54,166 nucleotides of DNA from a virus. The position numbers and the translations under genes were made by a program. Positions 14,701 to 20,737 of the stretch are shown piece after piece (position 1 is the stretch's first letter; every line of letters begins with the position of its first letter). The stretch lies in IMG/VR virus record IMGVR_UViG_3300030380_000295, positions 1 to 54,166 of that record; one strand, written 5' to 3'. The notes below the pieces were generated by a model. It made no database searches and was not told the DNA's origin. It worked only from the letters and a program-made list of their open reading frames with translations.

Positions 14701-14738
14701 AGTTTAATATATAGTTTAATTATATATTTAAAATAAAT

Positions 14739-14780
14739 GATATAATAGACTTGACAAGATCATGCCGGTTGGGATAAACT
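14739..14780 (+). promoter_or_regulatory. Early promoter copy 1
   Basis: TTGACA (14751-14756), 18-base spacer, TAAACT (14775-14780). The upstream bases ATATAATAGACTTGACAAGA recur at the second copy near 15.33 kb. The leader holds a CGGTG-CAAC-CACCG hairpin (14791-14804) and a strong AGGAGG site. Confidence 0.75.
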
Positions 14781-14842
14781 TTAAAGCGTTCGGTGCAACC
14801 ACCGGACATTTGTTTAAATATAATAACCTGAGGAGGTTTAAC

Positions 14843-15040
14843 ATGGCAGTAGATATAAATTTACACCGAGTAACTGATGTGATTGTTCAAAAACATACTC
14901 ATGATAGAGCTGATGGAGAAAGTTGGTTTGTTACTAAAGATATAATAGTAATAGATGATAGTGGTAATGAAATTCTTAAATTAAGTTTGTTTGGTGAGAA
15001 CTTTGATCAATTAAAATTTAAAAAGCCTGAGGAGGTATAA
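14843..15040 (+). CDS. Early hypothetical protein, 65 aa
   Basis: I place the start at ATG 14843, behind CTGAGGAGGTTTAAC. An in-frame ATG at 14762 lies inside the promoter and is rejected. The product begins MAVDINLHRVTDVIVQKHTH and ends with a beta-rich LKLSLFGENFDQLKF. Small proteins of this appearance are common in phages. First gene of a three-gene unit. Function unknown. Confidence 0.75.
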   Translation: MAVDINLHRVTDVIVQKHTHDRADGESWFVTKDIIVIDDSGNEILKLSLFGENFDQLKFKKPEEV

Positions 15041-15135
15041 TGGAAAAGATTATTCAAGACTGGGAGCTAGTTAAACAGCTCATCAAAGATATTGAAGATA
15101 CTAGTGATGATGAACTTAACTTCGAGGAGGACTAA
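15040..15135 (+). CDS. Tiny acidic protein, 31 aa
   Basis: ATG at 15040, overlapping the previous stop, with a near-perfect CTGAGGAGGTATA site, to TAA at 15135, itself overlapping the next ATG. The product MEKIIQDWELVKQLIKDIED... is helical and acidic. The strong ribosome binding site and coupled overlaps support it as a gene despite its length. Function unknown. Confidence 0.6.
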   Translation: MEKIIQDWELVKQLIKDIEDTSDDELNFEED

Positions 15136-15320
15136 TGACATTTAGAACTCAAGATTTAGCTTTCGATCACTATCGTAATAAAGGTTTTAGATATGATAAC
15201 TCCATGAGTATCCGAGAGGATAAATGGTACATGTTTAGAAAAGGCAACCGCTATATAGTTATAACTCCCAAGTATGATAATATACTGGGAACTAGTTGGA
15301 TAGCGAGAAGCTTTTATTAG
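15135..15320 (+). CDS. Early hypothetical protein, 61 aa
   Basis: Starts MTFRTQDLAFDHYRNKGFRY at the overlap TAATG, with CGAGGAGGAC just ahead. The composition (aromatic, basic, alternating strands KWYMFRKGNRYIVITPK) suggests a small beta-sheet fold. It closes the unit driven by promoter copy 1. No family recognised. Confidence 0.7.
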   Translation: MTFRTQDLAFDHYRNKGFRYDNSMSIREDKWYMFRKGNRYIVITPKYDNILGTSWIARSFY

Positions 15321-15327
15321 TATAATA

Positions 15328-15369
15328 GATATAATAGACTTGACAAGAATGGGCGAGTCGGGTTATACT
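15328..15369 (+). promoter_or_regulatory. Early promoter copy 2
   Basis: TTGACA (15340-15345), 18-base spacer, TATACT (15364-15369), with the same upstream TATAATAGAC block as copy 1. It drives the 133-aa gene. Confidence 0.78.
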
Positions 15370-15390
15370 TTTAGGGCTTCGGCAATGGAG

Positions 15391-15411
15391 GTATCTCTTA
15401 GATACTTTTTT
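15391..15411 (+). terminator. Weak hairpin-plus-U attenuator in leader
   Basis: GTATCT-CTT-AGATAC followed by six T, lying 20 bases after the promoter copy 2 -10 box. The stem is short and AT-rich, so it may only reduce or pause transcription. Confidence 0.45.
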
Positions 15412-15443
15412 AATAATAATAATACCTGAGGAGGTAACAAGAT

Positions 15444-15845
15444 ATGAGTAAAACTACTTATACTGTAAAAGGGAGTGCGACTTCCACATCAATCGCAAAT
15501 GCACCATTATCAATCCAAAAGATTTGGAATAGAGGAACTGAGTTAGGAGTAAATATCCTAAGAGTCAGAGCTGTTCAAGATCGTAATGAGATATCTACTG
15601 GTGCTACATTCGATGGCTATCACAAAGATAAAGTTTCTATTTATAGTCAGAAAGACAATCCTGCTAGAGAGCTTTGGTTCAGAAGGTTTGTTAAGTTGAA
15701 TGAAGCTAATAAGAGTATGCAAGTTCTTGAAGTTGCAGATAACTTAGATGTTCAAGATACATTTGAAGTTATGGACTCTTACAATACATTTGCGAATGGT
15801 AATGTATTTACTAGGTTCTTCAGAAAAGCCTTTAGCTTAGTCTAA
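15444..15845 (+). CDS. Early hypothetical protein, 133 aa
   Basis: Begins MSKTTYTVKGSATSTSIANA behind CTGAGGAGGTAACAAG. It is a mixed alpha/beta, basic protein with no motif I recognise. Its own promoter and very strong ribosome binding site predict abundant early expression, as for host take-over or DNA-binding proteins. A structured RNA element follows its stop. Confidence 0.75.
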   Translation: MSKTTYTVKGSATSTSIANAPLSIQKIWNRGTELGVNILRVRAVQDRNEISTGATFDGYHKDKVSIYSQKDNPARELWFRRFVKLNEANKSMQVLEVADNLDVQDTFEVMDSYNTFANGNVFTRFFRKAFSLV

Positions 15846-15852
15846 AGCAATC

Positions 15853-15966
15853 GTGTAGCTAAGTGGGAGTGAGCCTTTTAAAATCCAGTACCATTAGAGT
15901 ATAGGTTAGGCTGAAAGTAAATAAGAACTAAACCACCATGCACTACTTAGCTACACACTTTTTTAT
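15853..15966 (+). ncRNA. Candidate structured RNA closed by a 12-14 bp stem
   Basis: GTGTAGCTAAGT (15853-15864) is the exact complement of ACTTAGCTACAC (15945-15956), extended by G-U and G-C pairs. The 80-base interior has a further AGCCT/AGGCT pairing. A T-rich tail (ACTTTTTTATTT) follows the closing stem. It is either a small RNA ending at a terminator-like stem or a leader for the next gene, whose AAGGAGATAGAT site starts at once after it. No known RNA family is recognised. Confidence 0.55.
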
Positions 15967-15980
15967 TTAAGGAGATAGAT

Positions 15981-16706
15981 ATGCCAAGTTACAAATTACT
16001 ATCACAGGGTAGTATGAAGATTGACAAGAGCAACAAGATACAAGATAAATACTTCAGTAGAATATTATATCTTGCACCACACAACTTAGCTGATGGCAAG
16101 CGTACTGTATGTCCATATGCTACAGTTGCTAAATGCCATGAACCATGTTTAAATACAGCAGGTATGGGTAAGTTTTCCAATGTACAACAATCTAGAATAC
16201 GTAAGACTTTGCTGTTCTTGGATGAGTATGATACCTTTATGGAGTATCTTATACAGGACATCAACAAGTTTATTGGAGAGTGTTACAAGCTTAACAAGAT
16301 ACCATGTGTCAGGCTAAATGGTACTTCGGATATACAATGGGAACATCAGTTGGTTGATGGTAGGAATGTGTTTGAGATATTCCCTGATGTATTGTTTTAT
16401 GATTACACCAAGATACCTACACGAAAAGTTTCACATATCAAAAACTATCATCTGACTTGGAGTTATTCAGAAGCTAACGACAAGTATGCTAAGTTATTTG
16501 ATGATGTACAATGCAACAAAGCTGTTGTATTTAGAAAAGAATTACCTGAGACTTTCAGAGGTCTCAAAGTAATAGATGGTGACAAACACGATATGAGATT
16601 CCTTGACGAGTCTAATGTAGTAGTCGGACTGACTGCTAAAGGACCTGCTAAGAAAGATTATTCAGGGTTTGTTGTTGATAATTTAATAGAAGCGAGGGCA
16701 ATATAG
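15981..16706 (+). CDS. Conserved phage protein, GP88/DUF7227-like
   Basis: The 241-aa product has a cysteine cluster CPYATVAKCHEPCLNTAG near residues 43-60, then KFSNVQQSRIRKT, PCVRLNGTSDIQWE and a DVLFYDYTKIPTR segment. These blocks recur in a phage family that I associate with 'gene product 88'. Its reaction is not established to my knowledge. The three cysteines could bind metal. It lies after a structured RNA and starts a run of overlapping small genes. Confidence 0.78.
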   Translation: MPSYKLLSQGSMKIDKSNKIQDKYFSRILYLAPHNLADGKRTVCPYATVAKCHEPCLNTAGMGKFSNVQQSRIRKTLLFLDEYDTFMEYLIQDINKFIGECYKLNKIPCVRLNGTSDIQWEHQLVDGRNVFEIFPDVLFYDYTKIPTRKVSHIKNYHLTWSYSEANDKYAKLFDDVQCNKAVVFRKELPETFRGLKVIDGDKHDMRFLDESNVVVGLTAKGPAKKDYSGFVVDNLIEARAI

Positions 16707-16927
16707 TGGCAGATATAACAGCAAGACAGCATAATTTTATTTCGAATACTCATAGATATATCGAAGAAGTTATTGACGATTCAGAGACAATAGAAGAACT
16801 TAGATCAGATATTTTCCATATGAAAGAAAGAGTAAATACAGATTATAATTATACAATGGACTTTATTGATGAATTAAAAAACGAAATTAGTGACCTAAAA
16901 CAAATGGTGGAGGACTTACAAAAATGA
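16706..16927 (+). CDS. Coiled-coil protein, 73 aa (GTG start)
   Basis: GTG at 16706 overlaps the preceding TAG. The product is acidic and helical with heptads (IDELKNEISDLKQMVEDLQK) suggesting a dimeric coiled coil. It overlaps the next gene by four bases. Function unknown. Confidence 0.65.
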   Translation: MADITARQHNFISNTHRYIEEVIDDSETIEELRSDIFHMKERVNTDYNYTMDFIDELKNEISDLKQMVEDLQK

Positions 16928-17184
16928 GTAATGAATTCAGAGAACAAGTATTAGAATATGTAAGTGATACAGTAGGTGAGATGTGGCAGTTAGATACACG
17001 ACCTGACTTAGAGCAAGACTGTGTTGATTTTATAGTAGACGAGTATGTTGATGAAGGGTTTTCAAAAGATGATTTGTATATAAACTTTTTAATTATAAAG
17101 TTTTTATCTAATCATTGCAGAGATGCAGTATCATCACAAGATTTAGATTATATGGCACAACAACAACGAGGTAATGAAATATGA
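16924..17184 (+). CDS. Early acidic hypothetical protein, 86 aa
   Basis: Begins MSNEFREQVLEYVSDTVGEM and is acidic and mostly helical. ATGA overlaps join it to both neighbours, showing translational coupling. No recognised domain. Confidence 0.68.
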   Translation: MSNEFREQVLEYVSDTVGEMWQLDTRPDLEQDCVDFIVDEYVDEGFSKDDLYINFLIIKFLSNHCRDAVSSQDLDYMAQQQRGNEI

Positions 17185-17519
17185 AAGCAATATTAATAAA
17201 CGTAAAAGACCAATCAATAACTGAAGTGGAACATGATAATACTCTAGATAATATCTATGAGTTATTAGACTGTAGAACTTTTGATGTAGTTAGGATTGAT
17301 GAAGTAGATAGTATCTATATTGATGATGAAGGTTTGTATGTAGAAGACCAGTTATTCTTTGAGTTTGGTGGTGATGCACAATCTGTTAGATTGGCAGGTA
17401 ATGGATTAATCCTTGGCGTAGATGATCAAGGTTATTCTACTAGCCCTAAGATAACTCTTGAAGAAGTTCAAGGTAAAGTAGGTTTCTTACCTAATGGATA
17501 TACTACATACAAATGGTAG
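17181..17519 (+). CDS. DUF3846-like early protein
   Basis: The 112-aa acidic protein starts MKAILINVKDQSITEVEHDN. It follows the DUF3846 pattern: an N-terminal strand, an isoleucine/leucine helix (LDNIYELLDCRTFDVVRID), DDEG turns and a late GNGLILGVDDQG block. The family is widespread in phages and plasmids and has no settled function. It overlaps the next gene by seven bases. Confidence 0.7.
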   Translation: MKAILINVKDQSITEVEHDNTLDNIYELLDCRTFDVVRIDEVDSIYIDDEGLYVEDQLFFEFGGDAQSVRLAGNGLILGVDDQGYSTSPKITLEEVQGKVGFLPNGYTTYKW

Positions 17520-17752
17520 ACGTTGAAGTTTATGAGTATGATTACAATGGTACTATGGTTCAATGGTATTGGAGTGATCAGAAAAAGAAAAAATGGAAGA
17601 CTTGGAAACCTAAGGTTGAGGATGTACTATTAGTAGACTTGACAGACGAAAAGCAAAATGGTATAATTGCCTTAGAAATTTTTGAGGGGATAATGGATAG
17701 AGAACATCCTAAAAAAGTTAAAGCAAAAGGAATATATAAAGTAAGGAGATGA
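17513..17752 (+). CDS. Early hypothetical protein, 79 aa
   Basis: Begins MVDVEVYEYDYNGTMVQWYW with a lysine/tryptophan-rich block (KKKKWKTWKPKVEDV). It is beta-rich with a charged C-terminus. It abuts the next gene directly. No family recognised. Confidence 0.65.
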   Translation: MVDVEVYEYDYNGTMVQWYWSDQKKKKWKTWKPKVEDVLLVDLTDEKQNGIIALEIFEGIMDREHPKKVKAKGIYKVRR

Positions 17753-18031
17753 ATGGAAAGTTATTTAGTAGAGGTTATAGATGAAGATAATGAATCTAGT
17801 GTTGTTATGAACTTTGCAGAAAGCATACAAGAACTAATAGATAATATAGTTTGTATGGACCAATTTATATTTATTACAAATATTAAAAGAGTATCTGATA
17901 ATAAAGAGATTAAATTAACCAAAGATGTTATAGACTTAGAAGACTTAAGAATGTATAGATTACTAATTGATGATGAAGTATCACTAAGACAAATACTAAC
18001 AAGCAACGAGGATAATAATACTATACAATGA
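17753..18031 (+). CDS. Early acidic hypothetical protein, 92 aa
   Basis: Begins MESYLVEVIDEDNESSVVMN, acidic, alternating strands and helices. GGAGATGA at the end of the previous gene serves as ribosome binding site. It ends in an ATGA overlap with the next small gene. Function unknown. Confidence 0.65.
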   Translation: MESYLVEVIDEDNESSVVMNFAESIQELIDNIVCMDQFIFITNIKRVSDNKEIKLTKDVIDLEDLRMYRLLIDDEVSLRQILTSNEDNNTIQ

Positions 18032-18177
18032 GAATAGGTAAACAACAAATAGAACATACTTCTAAGACTGGTTCTAGAGGTAAAAAGACTTCGATTGGTA
18101 GAGGAAATGTAGGTTACTCTACTATGTCGAAACGTAAACGACAAACCTACAAAGCTTATAGAGGGCAAGGAAAATGA
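18028..18177 (+). CDS. Small basic protein, 49 aa
   Basis: ATG 18028 to TGA 18177. The product has GSRGKKTSIGRGNVG and KRKRQTYKAYRGQGK blocks, a pattern I recognise from small proteins shared among marine phages. The ATGA overlaps on both sides support it. High Lys/Arg content suggests nucleic acid binding. Confidence 0.72.
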   Translation: MRIGKQQIEHTSKTGSRGKKTSIGRGNVGYSTMSKRKRQTYKAYRGQGK

Positions 18178-18296
18178 AAACAAAAGACCTAGAAAAATTA
18201 TTTAAAGATAGACTAGCTCAAGATGGAATCAATAAAGCATGGATGGATGAGAAGTTAGTGTTTGTTGGTTTTGAAGATGATGAAGAGGAAGAGTAA
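18174..18296 (+). CDS. Small protein with acidic tail, 40 aa
   Basis: ATG 18174 to TAA 18296, starting MKTKDLEKLFKDRLAQDGIN and ending in six acidic residues out of seven. Coupled by overlap to the preceding gene, with AAGGAAA as weak ribosome binding site. Function unknown. Confidence 0.6.
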   Translation: MKTKDLEKLFKDRLAQDGINKAWMDEKLVFVGFEDDEEEE

Positions 18297-18791
18297 TTGA
18301 ATATATTTTATTTTAACAAGTGTCCCATCAAAGCAGCAGAAGATCAACCTGATAAGATGCTAGTCAAGATGCCATTAGAAACAGCACAGATGTTATGCAC
18401 AGCTCATAGAGAGCTTGATGGTGACGAGTATGCTGATGCTAATGGTTTATACAAACGAGCATATTGGAATCACCCATGTACTATTTGGGCTAGAGAAGCT
18501 AGTGGTAACTATGAATGGTTATATCAACACTTCATTGCTTTATCTTTTGAATACACTTATAGGTATGGTAAGCAACATGCAAGCTATGTTAAGTTACACA
18601 AAGCATTAGCTAAATGCCCTGACAATATAACACAAGGTAGAATAACTAAGCTTGCACAAGCTATGCCTGATGAATATAAACATCCTGACCCTATCGTTGC
18701 ATACAGGACCTACGTAGTAAATGAAAAGCACTATGCTAAATGGGAGAAGGGCAGAGACAAACCTAAATGGTGGTCGCATGACAGAGTATGA
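18297..18791 (+). CDS. Conserved phage protein, 164 aa (TTG start)
   Basis: TTG at 18297 follows the previous stop directly and gives the expected MNIFYFNKCPIKAAEDQPDK start. Blocks VKMPLETAQMLCTAHRELDG, HPCTIWARE and NYEWLYQHFIALSFEYTYRY define a widespread phage family. I am not sure of its function; a DNA-repair role has been attached to similar proteins, which I cannot confirm from sequence. Confidence 0.78.
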   Translation: MNIFYFNKCPIKAAEDQPDKMLVKMPLETAQMLCTAHRELDGDEYADANGLYKRAYWNHPCTIWAREASGNYEWLYQHFIALSFEYTYRYGKQHASYVKLHKALAKCPDNITQGRITKLAQAMPDEYKHPDPIVAYRTYVVNEKHYAKWEKGRDKPKWWSHDRV

Positions 18792-18951
18792 TGCACATAA
18801 AATATTCCAAGAACAACAAGAACGTAACAGAGTAACAGCACTTCATGCTAATGATGGAGTGATTGAACTACGGTACGCAGATGGAACAAGAGAAATTTAC
18901 AGAAAACGTAAATGGTTAACTGGTTTTAAATTAATAAGGAGAAGACAATGA
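18778..18951 (+). CDS. Hypothetical protein, 57 aa
   Basis: ATG at 18778 (MTEYDAHKIFQEQQERNRVT) overlaps the previous gene by 14 bases. An earlier in-frame ATG at 18721 would overlap by 71 bases and is less likely. It has a short helix and a beta hairpin (GVIELRYADGTREIYRKRK). Function unknown. Confidence 0.6.
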   Translation: MTEYDAHKIFQEQQERNRVTALHANDGVIELRYADGTREIYRKRKWLTGFKLIRRRQ

Positions 18952-19565
18952 AAATTGTAACAACACTAATAGCACTATTAACATTGGTAGTTGGAACTAA
19001 TATCTTTCTAAACGTACAAGAGCAAGACAGGTTAGAAACTGCTTTAGTATTATTAGATTCAAGAATTAATTCTAACAAAACAACTATTGAAAATATTGAA
19101 GATTATATAGTAGATGTAGGAATGGACTTTGAAACTATGAACTTTATCATGATGGATAATATAAAAGATGTAGCTACTGCTTTAGAAAAACATAAGCATG
19201 AACCTGTATATATCGAAGTTCCATCAGTTAAAATAAAAGAACAGCCCAAGCCTGTTAAAGAAGAAATACTAGAAAGAACCTATGATCCTGAAACTAAGTT
19301 ACATATTCCTAGTCTACCTGTTCCGGTAGTTGTTTGTCCTAAAGCAAACAATAAACTAGGTAAGTTTATTAAAGACGTGTCACTACGAAGAGATTACAAG
19401 TTTATTATAAACTATGATATACTAAATAATAAAATAGATAACGTGAGGTTTGATAAAAAAATACCTAGTAAATTAAAATCAGCTATGATAAACTACATAA
19501 ATTCTTTTACGATCAATGGTGATGTAACAAATTGTAAACTATCAATTAAAGTATTGGAGAACTAA
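18948..19565 (+). CDS. Membrane-anchored protein, 205 aa
   Basis: Residues 2-22 form a hydrophobic segment (IVTTLIALLTLVVGTNIFL), an anchor or signal peptide without a clear cleavage site. A helical region, a proline-rich linker (KIKEQPKPVKEEI) and a C-terminal alpha/beta domain follow (RRDYKFIINYDILNNKIDNV) that recalls TonB C-terminal domains. The domain would lie in the periplasm. It could act in superinfection exclusion or envelope remodelling; that is a guess. Confidence 0.65.
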   Translation: MKIVTTLIALLTLVVGTNIFLNVQEQDRLETALVLLDSRINSNKTTIENIEDYIVDVGMDFETMNFIMMDNIKDVATALEKHKHEPVYIEVPSVKIKEQPKPVKEEILERTYDPETKLHIPSLPVPVVVCPKANNKLGKFIKDVSLRRDYKFIINYDILNNKIDNVRFDKKIPSKLKSAMINYINSFTINGDVTNCKLSIKVLEN

Positions 19566-19772
19566 ATGCAAGAATTCTATAGACTAACAAACTCTGAGTA
19601 CAAAGAATGGAATAACTTTTGTACGGAGAACTATAAAAATATATATGAAAATAAAGATGGACATGTAGTACACTACATACCTACATCAGATACCTTTCAT
19701 TTATATATAGATTCAAATGAACAATCAGGTATGCAAAACTTTTTAGAAAAAATGCTTGCATATGATTTATAG
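19566..19772 (+). CDS. Early hypothetical protein, 68 aa
   Basis: Begins MQEFYRLTNSEYKEWNNFCT, preceded by TTGGAGAACTAA. Rich in aromatic and polar residues, no motif recognised. The next promoter (19756-19784) overlaps its 3' end. Confidence 0.65.
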   Translation: MQEFYRLTNSEYKEWNNFCTENYKNIYENKDGHVVHYIPTSDTFHLYIDSNEQSGMQNFLEKMLAYDL

Positions 19773-19784
19773 CTGTGGTATAAT
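19756..19784 (+). promoter_or_regulatory. Promoter for the replication genes
   Basis: TTGCAT (19756-19761), 17-base spacer, perfect TATAAT (19779-19784). Start expected near 19791, giving a leader of about 190 bases before the SSB gene. Confidence 0.8.
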
Positions 19785-19790
19785 GCACTC

Positions 19791-19950
19791 ACTCAAAGAC
19801 ATGACCTTGATATTAAAGGCTTTCCTTGAGTCACCGAGTAGCATTAGCCCTCTATCTCCATCCTCCTCAAGGAGCTACTTGGTTCAGTTATCTGAGGTGA
19901 TGGGGCAACTGGCTCATAGCCCCAACTCGAAAGAGTTAGCTATGGTTTTT
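19791..19950 (+). ncRNA. Structured leader with terminator/antiterminator switch
   Basis: Predicted stems: ACTCAA/TTGAGT (19791-19796, 19826-19831) enclosing CCTT/AAGG; CCGAGTAGC/GCTACTTGG (19834-19842, 19874-19882); TCAG/CTGA; and TGGGGC/GCCCCA (19901-19906, 19919-19924). The last stem competes with CATAGC/GCTATG (19915-19920, 19939-19944), which encloses a perfect AACTC-GAAA-GAGTT tetraloop hairpin and is followed by GTTTTT. That is the form of a riboswitch or autogenous attenuator ahead of SSB. No known aptamer class is recognised. Confidence 0.6.
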
Positions 19951-19982
19951 ATAATACTGTTAAATAATAAAGGAGAAAAGAT

Positions 19983-20396
19983 ATGGCAGTAGTTAATGGA
20001 ACTGCGTATTGGGCAAGTATTAAAACACCTAATACCAAATTTGAACCTGTATACACAGTCAACCTAGTAGTTGATGAAGATACAGCAAATGATTTTGCGT
20101 CAAGAGGACACAAGATAAAACAGATGGATGAAGGTCCATCACTTGTTATCAAACGAAAAGTTAATGGACCAAATGGAATGGTTCGTACAGCACCTAGATT
20201 ATTAGATGCTGAAAAGAATGAAGTTAATTATTCAGTTGGTAATGGTTCTAAAGTAAGAGTACAATTCAATGAGTACGAAGGCGAGAATAAGTATGGTCCT
20301 TATACAGGGTTAGACTTACAAGCTGTTCAAGTACTTGACCTTGTTGAGTACCGAGCTGAGGATGGTGCAGAATTGTTAGACGGAGAAGAATTCTAA
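19983..20396 (+). CDS. ssb: Single-stranded DNA-binding protein (gp2.5-like)
   Basis: The 137-aa protein begins MAVVNGTAYWASIKTPNTKF with a beta-rich OB-fold pattern (YTVNLVVDEDTANDF, KVRVQFNEYEGENKYGPYTG) and ends in an acidic tail with terminal Phe (LLDGEEF). In T7 gp2.5 the acidic tail with terminal Phe recruits the polymerase and helicase. It is the first gene behind the 19.78 kb promoter and precedes primase-helicase and polymerase. Ribosome binding site AAGGAGAAAAGAT. Confidence 0.85.
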   Translation: MAVVNGTAYWASIKTPNTKFEPVYTVNLVVDEDTANDFASRGHKIKQMDEGPSLVIKRKVNGPNGMVRTAPRLLDAEKNEVNYSVGNGSKVRVQFNEYEGENKYGPYTGLDLQAVQVLDLVEYRAEDGAELLDGEEF

Positions 20397-20674
20397 TGGT
20401 AGATACTCCACAATTACAAGGTGCACCAATTACAATTAATCAAGACGATGGTTCAGCCAAAGTCTATGATTCAGGATTGTTATCACTTGAAGCACAACAG
20501 GCTGTAGATATGATTGCCTTTATCGCAAGATTAAGACAAGTATTAGATGCATCTGGACAGGTATTCAGTAATGTAGTAACCAATAACTTAACAGAAGAAG
20601 CTATGGTCGAAGAACTAACTTCCGAAGAAGAGGTTGTTGAAGAGGACAGTGCTGATGAAGAAGACACTAAATAA
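20396..20674 (+). CDS. Acidic hypothetical protein next to SSB, 92 aa
   Basis: Begins MVDTPQLQGAPITINQDDGS, overlapping the SSB stop by one base, with a helical middle (LSLEAQQAVDMIAFIARLRQ) and a very acidic C-terminus (17 acidic residues in the last 25). Proteins beside phage SSB genes with such a tail may be assembly partners of the replisome. Function unknown. Confidence 0.7.
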   Translation: MVDTPQLQGAPITINQDDGSAKVYDSGLLSLEAQQAVDMIAFIARLRQVLDASGQVFSNVVTNNLTEEAMVEELTSEEEVVEEDSADEEDTK

Positions 20675-20689
20675 TAGTGTCGACAACTC

Positions 20690-20723
20690 GAGGGCAGATC
20701 GTAATGGTTTGCCCTCATTCTTT
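20690..20723 (+). terminator. Hairpin between SSB unit and primase
   Basis: GAGGGCA (20690-20696) pairs with TGCCCTC (20710-20716), loop of 13 bases, followed by ATTCTTTTAT. The U-run is interrupted, so partial termination or mRNA protection is more likely than a full stop. Confidence 0.6.
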
Positions 20724-20737
20724 TATGAGGAGGATAA

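Noticed and set aside
17761-18183. Minus-strand frame of 140 codons opposite the early genes
   Set aside because: It is the antisense of two coupled early genes with good starts, is serine-rich as antisense of acidic coding DNA, and has no ribosome binding site.
19900-19950. tRNA or tmRNA-like element (GGGGC ... GCCCC with a tetraloop hairpin)
   Set aside because: No acceptor stem with CCA, no T-loop consensus, no anticodon arm geometry. The T-run and overlapping stems fit a leader switch or terminator.
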